Of a stretch of 64,000 nucleotides of DNA, positions 7,593 through 15,033 are shown one piece after another. How positions within the stretch are numbered: the stretch's first letter is position 1; each line of letters begins with the position of its first letter. Location of the stretch: the IMG/VR virus record IMGVR_UViG_3300037054_000148, positions 1-64,000 of that record; one strand, written 5' to 3'. Made by a program: the position numbers and the translations under genes. This DNA comes from a virus. The notes under the pieces are model-generated. The model saw only the letters and a list, made by a program, of their open reading frames with translations. It was not told where the DNA came from and made no database searches.

Positions 7593-8024
7593 TTACTGTA
7601 ATTTTGAAGAAGTTTTAATATTTTTTCTTACGGACAATCCAAATCTATATTTCCTTCCATGGTGTAAAACTTCGAAATTGTCAATGTGACATTTTGGGTG
7701 GAGTACCATGCAATTTTCAGGCTCTTTGCTACCCCCTTCATCGATCAAATCAATATGGTGGTAAGTGGCCTTAAACCTGTTTTCTATTGAGGTGTGGCAC
7801 CATTGGCAAATGCCTGATTCCTGTTCAAATCTAAGTTTTTTAGTAGCAGCGGTAAACTCGAATGGTCGGCGTTTAGCAGATCTTTCTGCATTAGAGGCAA
7901 ACTTTCTTGTGTAAACCCTTGAAGGGTCATTTATTTCCAAACGATGACAGGCAGTCTTAATAACTCCCTCTGAGACTCCAAAATGCTGACCACACTGTAT
8001 CCCAGGTCGGACTCGAACCGACAT
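7593..8024 (-). CDS. HNH endonuclease, N terminus overlapping a tRNA
   Basis: A 143-residue frame. HTH-like N-terminal part (FGVSEGVIKTACHRLEI) followed by an HNH nuclease: CQWC, YHHIDLIDEGG and the CHID that supplies the second metal half. Such free-standing HNH enzymes are mobile DNA-cutting genes. The only in-frame ATG before the HTH lies inside the neighbouring tRNA (T arm), so about the first 10 codons are tRNA sequence; translation from a later non-ATG codon is possible. Confidence 0.7.
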   Translation of the reverse strand: MSVRVRPGIQCGQHFGVSEGVIKTACHRLEINDPSRVYTRKFASNAERSAKRRPFEFTAATKKLRFEQESGICQWCHTSIENRFKATYHHIDLIDEGGSKEPENCMVLHPKCHIDNFEVLHHGRKYRFGLSVRKNIKTSSKLQ

Positions 8025-8641
8025 AGTTCTCCATGTAGGGGAGACCTGAAAACCTTTCCAGGCACTGGGATGTTGGCGGAAGTGGAGAGAGTCGAACTCT
8101 CATGGCTCTTTTGAAGCCAACCCGTATTCGAAGCGGGGCCGATACCAATTTCGGTTGACACTTCCTTGTAGTGTTCATAGGCGTGGCAGTTGGCGCACAG
8201 GACTTCAAGGTTTTCAGGCTCGTTGGAGCCCCCCAGCTTCTTGGGAACCTTATGGTGGACTTCAAGAACTTCTATATGCTCTGAGTACCCACAGCGGCAG
8301 CACTTTGCCCCATGAGTAGCCAACCCAAGGAGTCGTGTGTAACGCTTGGACTTGTGCCCTCCAGTGAAGTATTTTATCCCTAGTCGGCCCCTATTTGCAC
8401 ACACTTTGCTACAGTACGTTCGACCTTTGGTCTGAAACTCCTTCTCACAAATGGGGCACTTGGTGAATTTCTTACCTTCAACGTGAGAGCAGATTACAGA
8501 GCAAAACACCGGCCCCTTCTCCATCTCATTGGGTCTGCGGTAGATGGGAGTTGAGCACACACTGCATGTGGTGTTGGGTGTTCTTGGCATTTCGCCTCCG
8601 TGATGAATTTCATTGGAGGAACAGAAAGCCACTTCCTTCAT
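7931..8641 (-). CDS. HNH endonuclease with zinc fingers, reading through two tRNAs
   Basis: A 236-residue frame. N-terminal CxxC zinc-binding knuckles (CSVCSTPIYRR, CPICEKEF, YCSKVC), then CCRCGYS, and an HNH core VLEVHHKVPKKLGGSNEPENL with CANCHAYEHY. The domain ends at about residue 155, exactly where the 5' end of tRNA-Ser begins; the last 80 codons run through tRNA-Ser and the next tRNA in sense and are probably not selected as protein. No stop separates gene and tRNA. Confidence 0.75.
   Translation of the reverse strand: MKEVAFCSSNEIHHGGEMPRTPNTTCSVCSTPIYRRPNEMEKGPVFCSVICSHVEGKKFTKCPICEKEFQTKGRTYCSKVCANRGRLGIKYFTGGHKSKRYTRLLGLATHGAKCCRCGYSEHIEVLEVHHKVPKKLGGSNEPENLEVLCANCHAYEHYKEVSTEIGIGPASNTGWLQKSHESSTLSTSANIPVPGKVFRSPLHGELCRFESDLGYSVVSILESQRELLRLPVIVWK
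7998..8071 (-). tRNA. tRNA, probably Val (anticodon TAC)
   Basis: Perfect acceptor ATCCCAG/CTGGGAT, D stem CCTG/CAGG, T arm GTCGG-TTCGAGT-CCGAC. The anticodon stem TCTCC/GGAGA leaves loop CCTACAT, giving TAC but with C instead of U at position 33 and no base 26. CCA is not encoded. Identity is therefore uncertain. Confidence 0.6.
8074..8165 (-). tRNA. tRNA-Ser (CGA)
   Basis: Acceptor GGAAGTG/CACTTCC, 3-bp D stem, anticodon loop TTCGAAT, long variable arm TGGCT/AGCCA, T arm GAGAG/CTCTC, encoded CCA. Class II shape fits serine. A C-A mismatch closes the anticodon loop. Confidence 0.85.
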
Positions 8642-8652
8642 CCACTTTTACG

Positions 8653-8726
8653 TGGAGCGCACGGGGCTGAGTCGAACAGTCATAGGCTACCTGAGTATCC
8701 TCGCCCACCGGGGCTTGTCCTCGCGC
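8653..8726 (-). tRNA. tRNA-like sequence, degenerate
   Basis: Readable T arm (GACTG-TTCGACT-CAGCC), acceptor CGCGAGG/CCGTGCG with a G-T and an A-G pair, and a terminal TCCA. No normal D or anticodon arm can be drawn. Probably a decayed or atypical tRNA. Confidence 0.35.
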
Positions 8727-8729
8727 TAG

Positions 8730-8780
8730 CTGCAACGGTTTGACCAGTCTATCCAACAGGATGGATCAAGACCGTTGCAG
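8730..8780 (-). other. long RNA hairpin after an HNH gene
   Basis: Perfect ten-base stem CTGCAACGGT/ACCGTTGCAG, with inner pairing TTGATC/GGTCAA and ATCC/GGAT. It starts three bases after the stop of the zinc-finger HNH gene and abuts the tRNA-like sequence; no U-run follows, so a processing or protective structure fits better than a terminator. Confidence 0.5.
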
Positions 8781-8782
8781 AT

Positions 8783-9319
8783 TCAGTAGGATTGGCCAGC
8801 CGCATACCTCTGTCGGCGTGTGTAGCGGCCACTCCCTTTGTTCCGGCCCTTGTACGTGGGAAGCTGCATCCCGCAGTTCCCGCACACAAGGCGCAGATTT
8901 GTGAGTTGATTGTTGGAGGAGTTCCCATCGATGTGGTCTACCTCCAGGGGCATCAGATGTCCCTGCCACTCTGTGCCCTTGCAAATTGAGCACTGGTGAG
9001 GTTGCGTGGCAATTACCACCTTCTTCAAGGTCTTGGGGTGAGAAGGAGCAATACCGGTGTCCTCAGCTTGGGCCAGGATGACAAGCCCCCTATGTGCCCC
9101 ATGGCATTGTCGATCACAGTAAAGTTTATTGGGACGAAGGGGGAGAGGTTTCCCGCAATTCTTGCAAAATTTTGGTGGCTGAGGAGAGGAACAACGGTTG
9201 ACGTTTACGTTGGGGTTCTTAGCCCCATTGACTTTTCCGAAGCAACTAAGGCTACAAAATTTGGACTTCGAATTGGATGTTTTGTACTCTTGATGACAGT
9301 ATTCGCAAGACTTCAGCAT
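8783..9319 (-). CDS. HNH endonuclease with zinc fingers
   Basis: Product of 178 residues. Two N-terminal zinc knuckles (CEYCHQEY...CSLSC; CKNCGKPL...CDRQC), then an HNH domain: CSICKGTEW, PLEVDHIDGNSSNNQLTNL, CGNCG. Related in layout to the HNH gene at 7.9-8.6 kb, suggesting both belong to the same mobile family that settled among tRNAs. Starts with ATG and ends right before the 51-base hairpin. Confidence 0.85.
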   Translation of the reverse strand: MLKSCEYCHQEYKTSNSKSKFCSLSCFGKVNGAKNPNVNVNRCSSPQPPKFCKNCGKPLPLRPNKLYCDRQCHGAHRGLVILAQAEDTGIAPSHPKTLKKVVIATQPHQCSICKGTEWQGHLMPLEVDHIDGNSSNNQLTNLRLVCGNCGMQLPTYKGRNKGSGRYTRRQRYAAGQSY

Positions 9320-9367
9320 GAATGACCCCTACCATTGAGGTAGGAAGTCAGATAACTGAGTTCACTT

Positions 9368-9456
9368 TGGAGCCGCAGGAGGGATTCGAACCCCCGAGAT
9401 CCTTTCGGCCTTCACCTTACAAGGGTGCTGCTCTGACCGGCCTGAGCTACTGCGGC
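9368..9456 (-). tRNA. tRNA-Thr (TGT) with enlarged variable arm
   Basis: Perfect acceptor GCCGCAG/CTGCGGC, D stem GCTC/GAGC, anticodon loop CTTGTAA, T arm GGGGG-TTCGAAT-CCCTC, encoded CCA. The variable region is about 15 bases with a CC-GAAA-GG mini-hairpin, unusual for threonine tRNAs, which are class I. Confidence 0.8.
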
Positions 9457-9475
9457 TTGGTACTAAGGTAAAAAA

Positions 9476-9564
9476 TGGCGGAAGATGTCGGATTCGAACC
9501 GACTTGCCCTTGCGGAACTCCAGTTTTCAAAACTGGCGCGACACTCCAGCTTCGCGGATCTTCC
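9476..9564 (-). tRNA. tRNA-Ser (TGA)
   Basis: Acceptor GGAAGAT/ATCTTCC, anticodon arm CCAGT-TTTGAAA-ACTGG, class II variable arm, T arm GTCGG/CCGAC, discriminator G, encoded CCA. Confidence 0.92.
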
Positions 9565-9604
9565 GGAGGAAATGGAATATGCAGCCCTTCTTTAGAGGCT
9601 GCCA

Positions 9605-10279
9605 ATGAAACGGATTGAACGAACTTATACTGAGGAAATTTTCAAAGAAGCAGTGTTAGGCTCCACTTGTGTGCGGGAGGTGTTAACCAAACTCAACATT
9701 GTTGCTGAGGGAGGAAACTACCGGCAATTTTATCAAACGCTCAAAAAATGGCCAGTTAGCACTAAGCACTTTGTGGGGAAAAGCTGGAGCAAAGGGGTGA
9801 AACTCCCGCCAAGACGAGACCTGGATGATTATTTAAACAACCGCTTCCCTATTCAATCAGCAAAACTGAAACAAAAGCTCTTTTCAGAGGGGGTATTCAT
9901 AAAACAATGTGGTATATGTGGGTTAGTTAAATGGAACAAGCTCTCGATCCCCCTAGAATTGGACCATATCAATGGTAATCATATGGATAATACCCTAAGT
10001 AATCTTAGAGTAATTTGCCCTAATTGCCATGCACAAACTGATACCTATCGAGGTAAAAATATCTCAAAGTCACCCTCCCCTCCTAAAGAAAAGAAGTCTA
10101 TAAAACCACAACCGACAAAAATAGAGTGGCCTTCGCATGAAGAACTACTTGCGCGTCTTGCTACTTCCAACTTTTCTGTGTTAGCCAGAGAATTAGGAGT
10201 GTCTGATAATGCTATTAGGCATCACCTGTCCCCGAAGAGGGATTCGAACCCTCATACCCTTACGGATGCGAGATTTTAA
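9605..10279 (+). CDS. HNH endonuclease on the opposite strand
   Basis: Product of up to 224 residues, the only rightward gene in the first 55 kb. N-terminal HTH-like region (FKEAVLGSTCVREVLTKL), HNH core CGICGLVKWN, PLELDHINGNHMDNTLSNL and CPNCHAQTDTYRGKN, then a C-terminal HTH (EELLARLATSNFSVLAREL, GVSDNAIRHHL) typical of HNH homing enzymes. The last 16 residues are the antisense of tRNA-Leu, so the gene end appears truncated by, or inserted against, that tRNA. Confidence 0.85.
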   Translation: MKRIERTYTEEIFKEAVLGSTCVREVLTKLNIVAEGGNYRQFYQTLKKWPVSTKHFVGKSWSKGVKLPPRRDLDDYLNNRFPIQSAKLKQKLFSEGVFIKQCGICGLVKWNKLSIPLELDHINGNHMDNTLSNLRVICPNCHAQTDTYRGKNISKSPSPPKEKKSIKPQPTKIEWPSHEELLARLATSNFSVLARELGVSDNAIRHHLSPKRDSNPHTLTDARF

Positions 10280-10313
10280 GTCTCGTGCGTCTCGCCACTT
10301 CCGCCATTCGGGG
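10229..10313 (-). tRNA. tRNA-Leu (TAA)
   Basis: Acceptor CCCCGAA/TTCGGGG, anticodon arm CGAGA-CTTAAAA-TCTCG, variable arm of class II, T arm GAGGG-TTCGAAT-CCCTC. No encoded CCA. Its 3' half overlaps the end of the rightward HNH gene. Confidence 0.9.
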
Positions 10314-10318
10314 TGTTT

Positions 10319-10903
10319 TTAGTCCCAGAAGCAACCCCAATAACGAGCCATTAAAGTCTTAGCTCTCAGGCACTTCCTTTTCAACGGAGCAGACCATTGA
10401 TCGTGAAGCTCCTTATTGAAACGAGGAGTCTCAGTTTCCTTCATTCGAAAGCAATCCTCATGGCCCTCGACCGGCTCCCAATAGATAGGCTCCTTGCTAT
10501 AGGTTCCCTCCGGAACCGTAAACTCATCTTTGAGTTCCTGGGAAGCTTCCAGACCTTCAATGATCTCGGTGAGGGTAGCCTGCCATTTTTCGAAACCAGT
10601 ATCAGTTCCTTCCGTGTCAATGATCCGATCACCCATACCGCTTGGGTAGCCTTGCGTATGCTTCTTGAGATCGCGGAACAGACCCAACATCACGTTTTCG
10701 AGGTAGCTATCCATGTCCCAGTGATCGCAATCTGCGTATCCCCTGTAGCCACGCTGACAGAAGTATTTAACGGCTCTCCAATAGGTCCGTGGGTTGATCC
10801 AATGGCCCCAGAACCTCCACACAGGGCGGAAGCCGACGAAGGCCCGATAGCCACTGCTCCGTAGAGGGTAGAGGCCAAGGGAATAATGCATTTGTTTCTT
10901 CAT
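10319..10903 (-). CDS. conserved phage hypothetical protein (194 aa)
   Basis: Product of 194 residues, rich in aromatic residues (WRFWGHWINPRTYWRAVKYFCQRGYRGYADCDHWDMDSYLE...). The RGYRGYADCDHWDMDSYL segment recalls a family of unknown proteins in tailed phages, in which an RG(W/Y)-rich stretch is followed by a WxxxxY helix. No enzymatic motif seen. It overlaps the upstream CZB gene by four bases (ATGA), so the two are coupled. Confidence 0.7.
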   Translation of the reverse strand: MKKQMHYSLGLYPLRSSGYRAFVGFRPVWRFWGHWINPRTYWRAVKYFCQRGYRGYADCDHWDMDSYLENVMLGLFRDLKKHTQGYPSGMGDRIIDTEGTDTGFEKWQATLTEIIEGLEASQELKDEFTVPEGTYSKEPIYWEPVEGHEDCFRMKETETPRFNKELHDQWSAPLKRKCLRAKTLMARYWGCFWD

Positions 10904-11244
10904 TCGACATCTCCAAGGTTGACGATAGCTTCGATCAGTTGCTTCTCTATTACTGCGTAGGGGCCAACCAAAACCGCGAAAGCCTCTTCTGGTTTATTAT
11001 CAGACCCCAGCATTAGAGCTTTATAAGCAATCTCATGAAAATTACGATGAATCTCCACGAGTTCCTGATACTCTTTTTTGTCGGCTATTTCCGCATTTCG
11101 ATGCCTCCAAAGCCAGGAGCCCAGATCACAGTTATAGTCTCTTCGAACGGAGAACAAGTCCATAGCATTGAAGGGCTCTTTACTTATGAACTTGACCAAT
11201 CTGTCTCGAATATTCTGATGATCATCAATAGCATCACTAAGCAT
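10900..11244 (-). CDS. CZB (chemoreceptor zinc-binding) domain protein
   Basis: Product of 114 residues from the ATG at 11244, chosen because GGAGG lies five bases upstream of it rather than of the ATG at 11256. The whole protein is a helical CZB domain: DDHQNIRDRL supplies the first His (residue 9), YNCDLGSWL the Cys (39), and EIHRNFHEIA the last two His (66, 70). CZB domains hold zinc and sense zinc or oxidants in chemoreceptors and diguanylate cyclases. A free-standing phage copy without an output domain is unusual. Confidence 0.75.
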   Translation of the reverse strand: MLSDAIDDHQNIRDRLVKFISKEPFNAMDLFSVRRDYNCDLGSWLWRHRNAEIADKKEYQELVEIHRNFHEIAYKALMLGSDNKPEEAFAVLVGPYAVIEKQLIEAIVNLGDVE

Positions 11245-11286
11245 GTTACCCTCCATTCAAAAGAGGAAATGGAAGTTTTAAAAAGC

Positions 11287-11379
11287 TAGACACGTTTGAC
11301 GTTTTAAGGACGGCAAAACTTTTTTGCAGGGGCACGAAGCCAGAGTCTGCTAGACAGGGTAGGTTGCTGCACGTGTCTA
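11287..11379 (-). ncRNA. dispersed RNA element, copy C
   Basis: Eight-base closing helix TAGACACG/CGTGTCTA, junction TGCAGCAACC on the minus strand, internal hairpins GTCT-AGC-AGAC and GCAAAA-AAG-TTTTGC. Lies between tRNA-Arg and the CZB gene. Confidence 0.55.
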
Positions 11380-11443
11380 AAATTTACTAGGAGTCGCATA
11401 GCGTCTCCCGATTTCCTTCTACGCTTGGTAGATGAATGTCAGA

Positions 11444-11520
11444 TGGTCTTCCTGAGCGGAGTCGAACCGCTGGTCTATAGGTTCGGGGCCTATCGGTTTG
11501 TCCAGCTAGCCTACAGGAAG
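11444..11520 (-). tRNA. tRNA-Arg (CCG), atypical anticodon loop
   Basis: Acceptor CTTCCTG/CAGGAAG, anticodon stem ATAGG/CCTAT with loop CCCCGAA giving CCG, T arm GCGG-TTCGACT-CCGC, encoded CCA. C replaces the universal U33. Confidence 0.7.
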
Positions 11521-11525
11521 ATTAT

Positions 11526-11929
11526 TGGAGGAGGTGGGGGAAATCGAATCCCCGTCCAAGAAATCTATTGAAGTGCCTTATTCACACGCTTAGTCTGTTT
11601 CTTCGTGACCTCTGCACAGGTATCAGACAACTGTGATCGAGGACTTGCCTTAGTTCCCTTCTCCCCCTACAAGGCTCAGTGGGAGCGTGATCTGTTAGCC
11701 CTACTCGGCAGGCCGAAGCCACCCTCATAGAACTTACCCCCTGGGTACCAGACGATTACCGGAGGGTTTGCCCTTAAGCTACTTCCGCGAAGGAAGGAAC
11801 GAAGGAGCGGTCAAAATCTACTACGTTAATCGTGGCAGTTTTGTTTTAACTGATTTTTAACCCGGCCATCAGTTTTCCGGGGCGTGAAACACATTCAATG
11901 AGAATAACCTGTCGAAACCTGTCACCCCC
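11526..11929 (-). ncRNA. ssrA: tmRNA (transfer-messenger RNA)
   Basis: Frees stalled ribosomes and tags the nascent protein. The 5' end GGGGGTGACAGGTTTCGACA and the 3' end GGACGGGGATTCGATTTC followed by CCCACCTCCTCCA form the tRNA-like domain; the 7-bp acceptor GGGGGTG/CACCTCC has the G3-U70 pair read by alanyl-tRNA synthetase, and CCA is encoded. After a TAGTA (E. coli has TAGTC at this place) a frame of 14 codons, 11,774-11,818, gives the tag DFDRSFVPSFAEVA and ends TAA; hydrophobic VA end resembles tags degraded by ClpXP. Length 404. It lies four bases from tRNA-Arg and within the same transcript direction. Confidence 0.88.
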
Positions 11930-11937
11930 TGGAGGTG

Positions 11938-12660
11938 CTTGACCAACATGCCTAGTCAAGCGTGACTGAAAACTTTGCAGCGAAGTTCCTATGTTGTGCC
12001 TACCTCTCCATTTTGGTAGTTGGGTGTCACCCCGTGGGGATCGTCTTCAGGCAACAGCGCATAGTGTAGCGTCAGTCTAGTGAGTTGGTAACCGGAGCCC
12101 ACTACGGGTCAGCAGAGTGTTGCACCTTGCTTAAGGGATGCTCGGTTAGCCCATCATCATCCTACCGAACCGTTCGTGACTTCAATAAGGCGTTTACGGA
12201 TGGCCAGGGGTATATCGTTTCACCGTTGGCTACGTCTGCACCCGACTCAGCGGTAGATGGGAGAAGCTGAGTATTTGGAGCCCCATTCTGGCTATCCCAG
12301 CGATTCCGGTTAATTCCGGTCACGATCAACCTCTCGGCCCGTGGGTGTTATGGATGCTGGGAATAGATTCATCACCCAGCTATACGGTCTTTGACCACCT
12401 AAAAATGATCCATTCGGATCTAGGGCCGCTTTGTGATGTGATAACCCCCACACCCACGGGGGAAAGCGTGACCGGAATCACACCGCCTCCACCACCAACT
12501 TTTAGGAAGTTGGAAACCGGCGAAGAGGACAAGTCCTCTACCCATCGCCACCGATTTGAAATTGCAAATCGGAACAATCGTAATAGGATCCACGAACCCA
12601 CATACAACCGACATGGCCCAATATCGTGGTAAGTGCCAGTCATCACTGCCTTAAGCCCCG
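11938..12660 (-). ncRNA. long structured non-coding region upstream of tmRNA
   Basis: About 720 bases with no supportable gene. Stems include CTTGAC/GTCAAG next to the tmRNA 5' end (11,938-11,960), ACCCACGGG/CCCGTGGGT pairing 12,338-12,346 with 12,451-12,459, and GAGGAC/GTCCTC near 12,525. A CCTTAAGCAAG motif near 12,130 recurs in the tandem modules at 16 kb. Probably one or more processed structured RNAs; boundaries are approximate. Confidence 0.4.
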
Positions 12661-12678
12661 TTAGGGGCTAAGACGAAT

Positions 12679-12753
12679 TGGTTAGGGTGGAGGGAATCGA
12701 ACCCCCATAACTCGGGTCAAAGCCGAGCGCGACTACCGTTGTGCTACACCCCA
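12679..12753 (-). tRNA. tRNA-Gln (TTG)
   Basis: Acceptor TGGGGTG/CACCCTA, anticodon arm CTCGG-CTTTGAC-CCGAG, T arm GGGGG-TTCGATT-CCCTC, encoded CCA. Confidence 0.92.
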
Positions 12754-12780
12754 ATGGGACCGGGCTTCCCCGGTCTGACG

Positions 12781-12933
12781 TTACTTTCTCTTCTTGTCCC
12801 TCCACTCCACCCCTTTCTGCTCCAGCAAATACTTTGCTGCCGCAGCCAGAAGGGAGCCACTCTTTGCCACCGCTAACAACTGCACGGTGGACATCTGCTG
12901 CACGGACTTACCGTGCGTCTTGCTTTGCGCCAT
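12781..12933 (-). CDS. small basic protein inside the RNA cluster (50 aa)
   Basis: A 50-residue frame starting MAQSKTHGKS and ending KKRK, with GGAGGTG five bases before the ATG. A central alanine/leucine-rich helix (LLAVAKSGSLLAAAAKYLL) lies between basic ends, so it could contact RNA or membrane. It is one of only two small genes of this kind between the tRNAs. Function unknown. Confidence 0.6.
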   Translation of the reverse strand: MAQSKTHGKSVQQMSTVQLLAVAKSGSLLAAAAKYLLEQKGVEWRDKKRK

Positions 12934-13009
12934 AAGGCACCTCCAAACGTAAGCAGATGCTTACACAGGAGGACTTTCGGATGCCTCTTTTCTCATTGTA
13001 TTGCTCCTT

Positions 13010-13690
13010 TATTTATTTATTTCAATCCGCTCACAATTTCTCGTGAGATAAAAACCAAGACCCCATGGCAGTTTTGCTCTAACTTTTGTTAGTGAGGACT
13101 GCCAACTCATCGCCATAGGTGATTTGCTGCTAGGGTCTTTAGTTTGATACTCATATAGGGATTGGTCGCTACCCCAACTTCCTCCATTTTCCGATATTTC
13201 CAGTCTAGAGACTCCCTGCTTTCACAAACACTAGACTGGCGATTTAGGGGACTTATCGGGTGACTGTGTGTAAACCCGCTTTACCCTCGACGGTATCTTG
13301 CCACGGTACACTAAGCCGTAGCTCAGGAGGCCACCACCAGATCTGAATCTTAATGGCATGTCTGCTTTCCACGCTGCCCTATATTGAAATTATGTGGGAT
13401 GAGTCGCTACCTCATCTTCCTGGGATTATTGGGGCTGTTTCAACCCGCTCTCTGCTTTCGCATCCAGGCTCTTCGCTCGTCAGGCATGTGGCTACATGCT
13501 TCCACAAGATGTTTGATCTGGAGATGAATTCTGTTCGTCCGATATAACCGGCATGGACGACCTTCGCACGAGCGGCAGGTACCGGTAAAAAAGCTGCCTT
13601 ATCACTCCGGTGGGTTTCTCAGCATCCTCCTAAGAGGCCAAACCCGTTCTCGTATCACTGTGCCATATATCAGGTGCTCCGCACCCTCCA
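13010..13690 (-). ncRNA. structured non-coding region
   Basis: About 680 bases without a gene. It has copy E of the dispersed element, a perfect nine-base hairpin CCAGTCTAG/CTAGACTGG at 13,200-13,239, and further stems near 13,290-13,320 and 13,540-13,600. Size is near that of ROOL-type RNAs but no match can be shown here. It ends four bases before tRNA-Ala. Confidence 0.4.
13057..13139 (-). ncRNA. dispersed RNA element, copy E
   Basis: Closing helix AAGACCC/GGGTCTT, junction TAGCAGCAAA on the minus strand, internal helices TGGCAGT/ACTGCCA and CTAAC-AAAA-GTTAG. The closing pair differs from the other copies but still pairs, which is covariation. Confidence 0.55.
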
Positions 13691-13693
13691 GAT

Positions 13694-13769
13694 TGGTGGA
13701 CCGCATCGGGATCGAACCGACAGTCTTCGCCGTGCAAGGGCAACGATTTCCCATTAAATCTTCCGGCCC
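13694..13769 (-). tRNA. tRNA-Ala (TGC)
   Basis: Acceptor GGGCCGG/GCGGTCC with the G3-U70 alanine identity pair and a G-G mismatch at position 7, D stem GATT/AATC, anticodon loop CTTGCAC, T arm GTCGG-TTCGATC-CCGAT, encoded CCA. A GGGAGC/GCTCCC hairpin lies just upstream. Confidence 0.85.
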
Positions 13770-13847
13770 AAAGGGGCGGGAGCGTATCGTGCTCCCGAAG
13801 GGCTGGACCATAGCCCACGCCGCCTAGATGGGCGGATTGGTCAGAAC

Positions 13848-13921
13848 TGGAGCGGGTTATGAGGATTGAACTCACGCGAACAACTTGGAAGGATGTCATG
13901 CTACCACTACATCAAACCCGC
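13848..13921 (-). tRNA. tRNA-Gly (TCC)
   Basis: Acceptor GCGGGTT/AACCCGC, anticodon loop CTTCCAA, T arm GTGAG-TTCAATC-CTCAT, encoded CCA. One T-T mismatch in the anticodon stem. Between it and the next tRNA are two hairpins (CCAGTG/CACTGG and GTTTCAGC/GCTGAAAC) and nothing coding. Confidence 0.88.
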
Positions 13922-14152
13922 ATTTTCCAGTGGGGCACGGTTTCCACTGGAGTTTCAGCATCTAACGACTCCTGCTCAACGCAGCAGTAGCTGAAACAAA
14001 TCGTCGGATGATTGAATCTTGGGTCTTGTTTAAACTCACAAACTGTTCCCTGTTCAATCTTTATTCCACATGCGTGGCTGGGTCGGGGGATCCGCTACCC
14101 CATGCCCCCTCAGTGAGTTTCAGTCAGGGGCAACACTTGTTAATACTCAGAT

Positions 14153-14253
14153 TGGTACGCCCACCAGGACTCGAACCTGGAAAATCCGCTAATCTGGCGG
14201 CTCCTTTCGGGGCGGTATATAAAGCCGCTGTCTTACCATTAAACGATAGGCGC
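14153..14253 (-). tRNA. tRNA-Ile-like (TAT) with a 30-base variable region
   Basis: Acceptor GCGCCTA/TGGGCGT (two wobbles), D stem GTTT/AGAC, anticodon stem GCGG/CCGC with loop containing TAT, T arm CCAGG-TTCGAGT-CCTGG, encoded CCA. At 101 bases it is too long for isoleucine; the extra part folds as CCGC-CAGATTA-GCGG in the variable region. Confidence 0.65.
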
Positions 14254-14255
14254 GT

Positions 14256-14331
14256 TGGTGGACCCACTAGGATTCGAACCTAGGACTCCTCGGTTATGAG
14301 CCAAGAACGCTGACCGCTGCGTCATAGGTCC
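14256..14331 (-). tRNA. tRNA-Met (CAT)
   Basis: Acceptor GGACCTA/TGGGTCC, D stem ACGC/GCGT, anticodon loop CTCATAA, T arm CTAGG-TTCGAAT-CCTAG, encoded CCA. Could also be Ile2 if the C34 is lysidinylated. Two bases separate it from the preceding tRNA. Confidence 0.92.
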
Positions 14332-14340
14332 AGGTCAAAC

Positions 14341-14425
14341 TGGTCCCCCGTGCGGGAGTTGAACCCGCTATCGATTACTCGGAGAGCTTAAAAGGCTCCT
14401 GCCTAGACCGTGCGGCAAACAGGGG
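14341..14425 (-). tRNA. tRNA-Lys (TTT) with enlarged variable arm
   Basis: Acceptor CCCCTGT/ACGGGGG, anticodon arm GGAGC-CTTTTAA-GCTCT, T arm GCGGG-TTCAACT-CCCGC, encoded CCA. The variable region has about 14 bases with a CGA-GTAA-TCG stem, class II shape on a lysine anticodon. Confidence 0.82.
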
Positions 14426-14439
14426 AGAGCAAAGAAAAA

Positions 14440-14834
14440 TCGTGAAGGGCCGGTGGGGTATGACCTTTGCGGGGTTCCCATCCTCCGTTTAACTTATCCT
14501 ACCCTTCACTACCCTCATTCAGACGCAGTAGAAGCTGATCAATTGGTTGCTCCTAGGGGTAACTGCGTGTTCTCCGTGAGGTCTATGCTGCCGACCAAGC
14601 AGTGCACGGGTTGAACTTTGTCGAGAGTCAGCATCAGGGCCGACCCCTTGTCCACTGGGGGAGACTTTCGTCCACAAATCCAATGGCACCGAGATAGGTG
14701 CCGGATCAAAGGCTCCGGCTGGCCCTTACGTCAAATATCCGTTGTCCTATCTGCGTTTCGGGAACGGGTCTGTGGGGCAATCTCGCAGTCCACCAGCACC
14801 ACCAAAGGCCCCATTGCTGGGGCCAGTGAACGTG
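14440..14834 (-). ncRNA. structured non-coding region
   Basis: About 400 bases with GGC- and CCG-rich stems (for example GCACCGAGATAGGTGC near 14,686 and GGCCCC/GGGGCC near 14,803-14,824) and no supportable gene. It joins the tandem modules that follow upstream. Confidence 0.35.
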
Positions 14835-15033
14835 TTGGATTTGTCGGCTCCAACTACCTAGTTCCCATTTCGAGGAACGACCATTGGCCTCTGTAATTTC
14901 TGTGTTGCTACCAGCCGTTGACGACCCTTGCGGGAAAGGTTACCAGCCTTTAACGACCACACATCTGACCCAATCGTATACTGATTTTACAAACTGCTAC
15001 GAATGGGAGGAGCATGGGCACTCCTAGATTCGC
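14835..15033 (-). repeat. tandem structured RNA module 1, unit a (199 bases)
   Basis: Shares with unit b the blocks TTTGTCGG-TCCA-CTACCTA, GGCCTCTGTA, TGCTAC and GGGAGGAGCATGGGCACTCC at exactly the same 199-base spacing. The variable hairpin between the first two blocks is GTTCC/GGAAC here and CCGCA/TGCGG in unit b, so pairing is kept while sequence changed. Confidence 0.65.

Noticed and set aside
11938-12660. RNase P RNA
   Set aside because: The conserved GAGGAAAGTCC and ACAGAAACAGA-type core sequences were not found on either strand.
12960-13000. An 11-codon frame (MRKEASESPPV) with a good ribosome-binding site
   Set aside because: Too short to support as a gene; could be a leader peptide but nothing regulatory follows.
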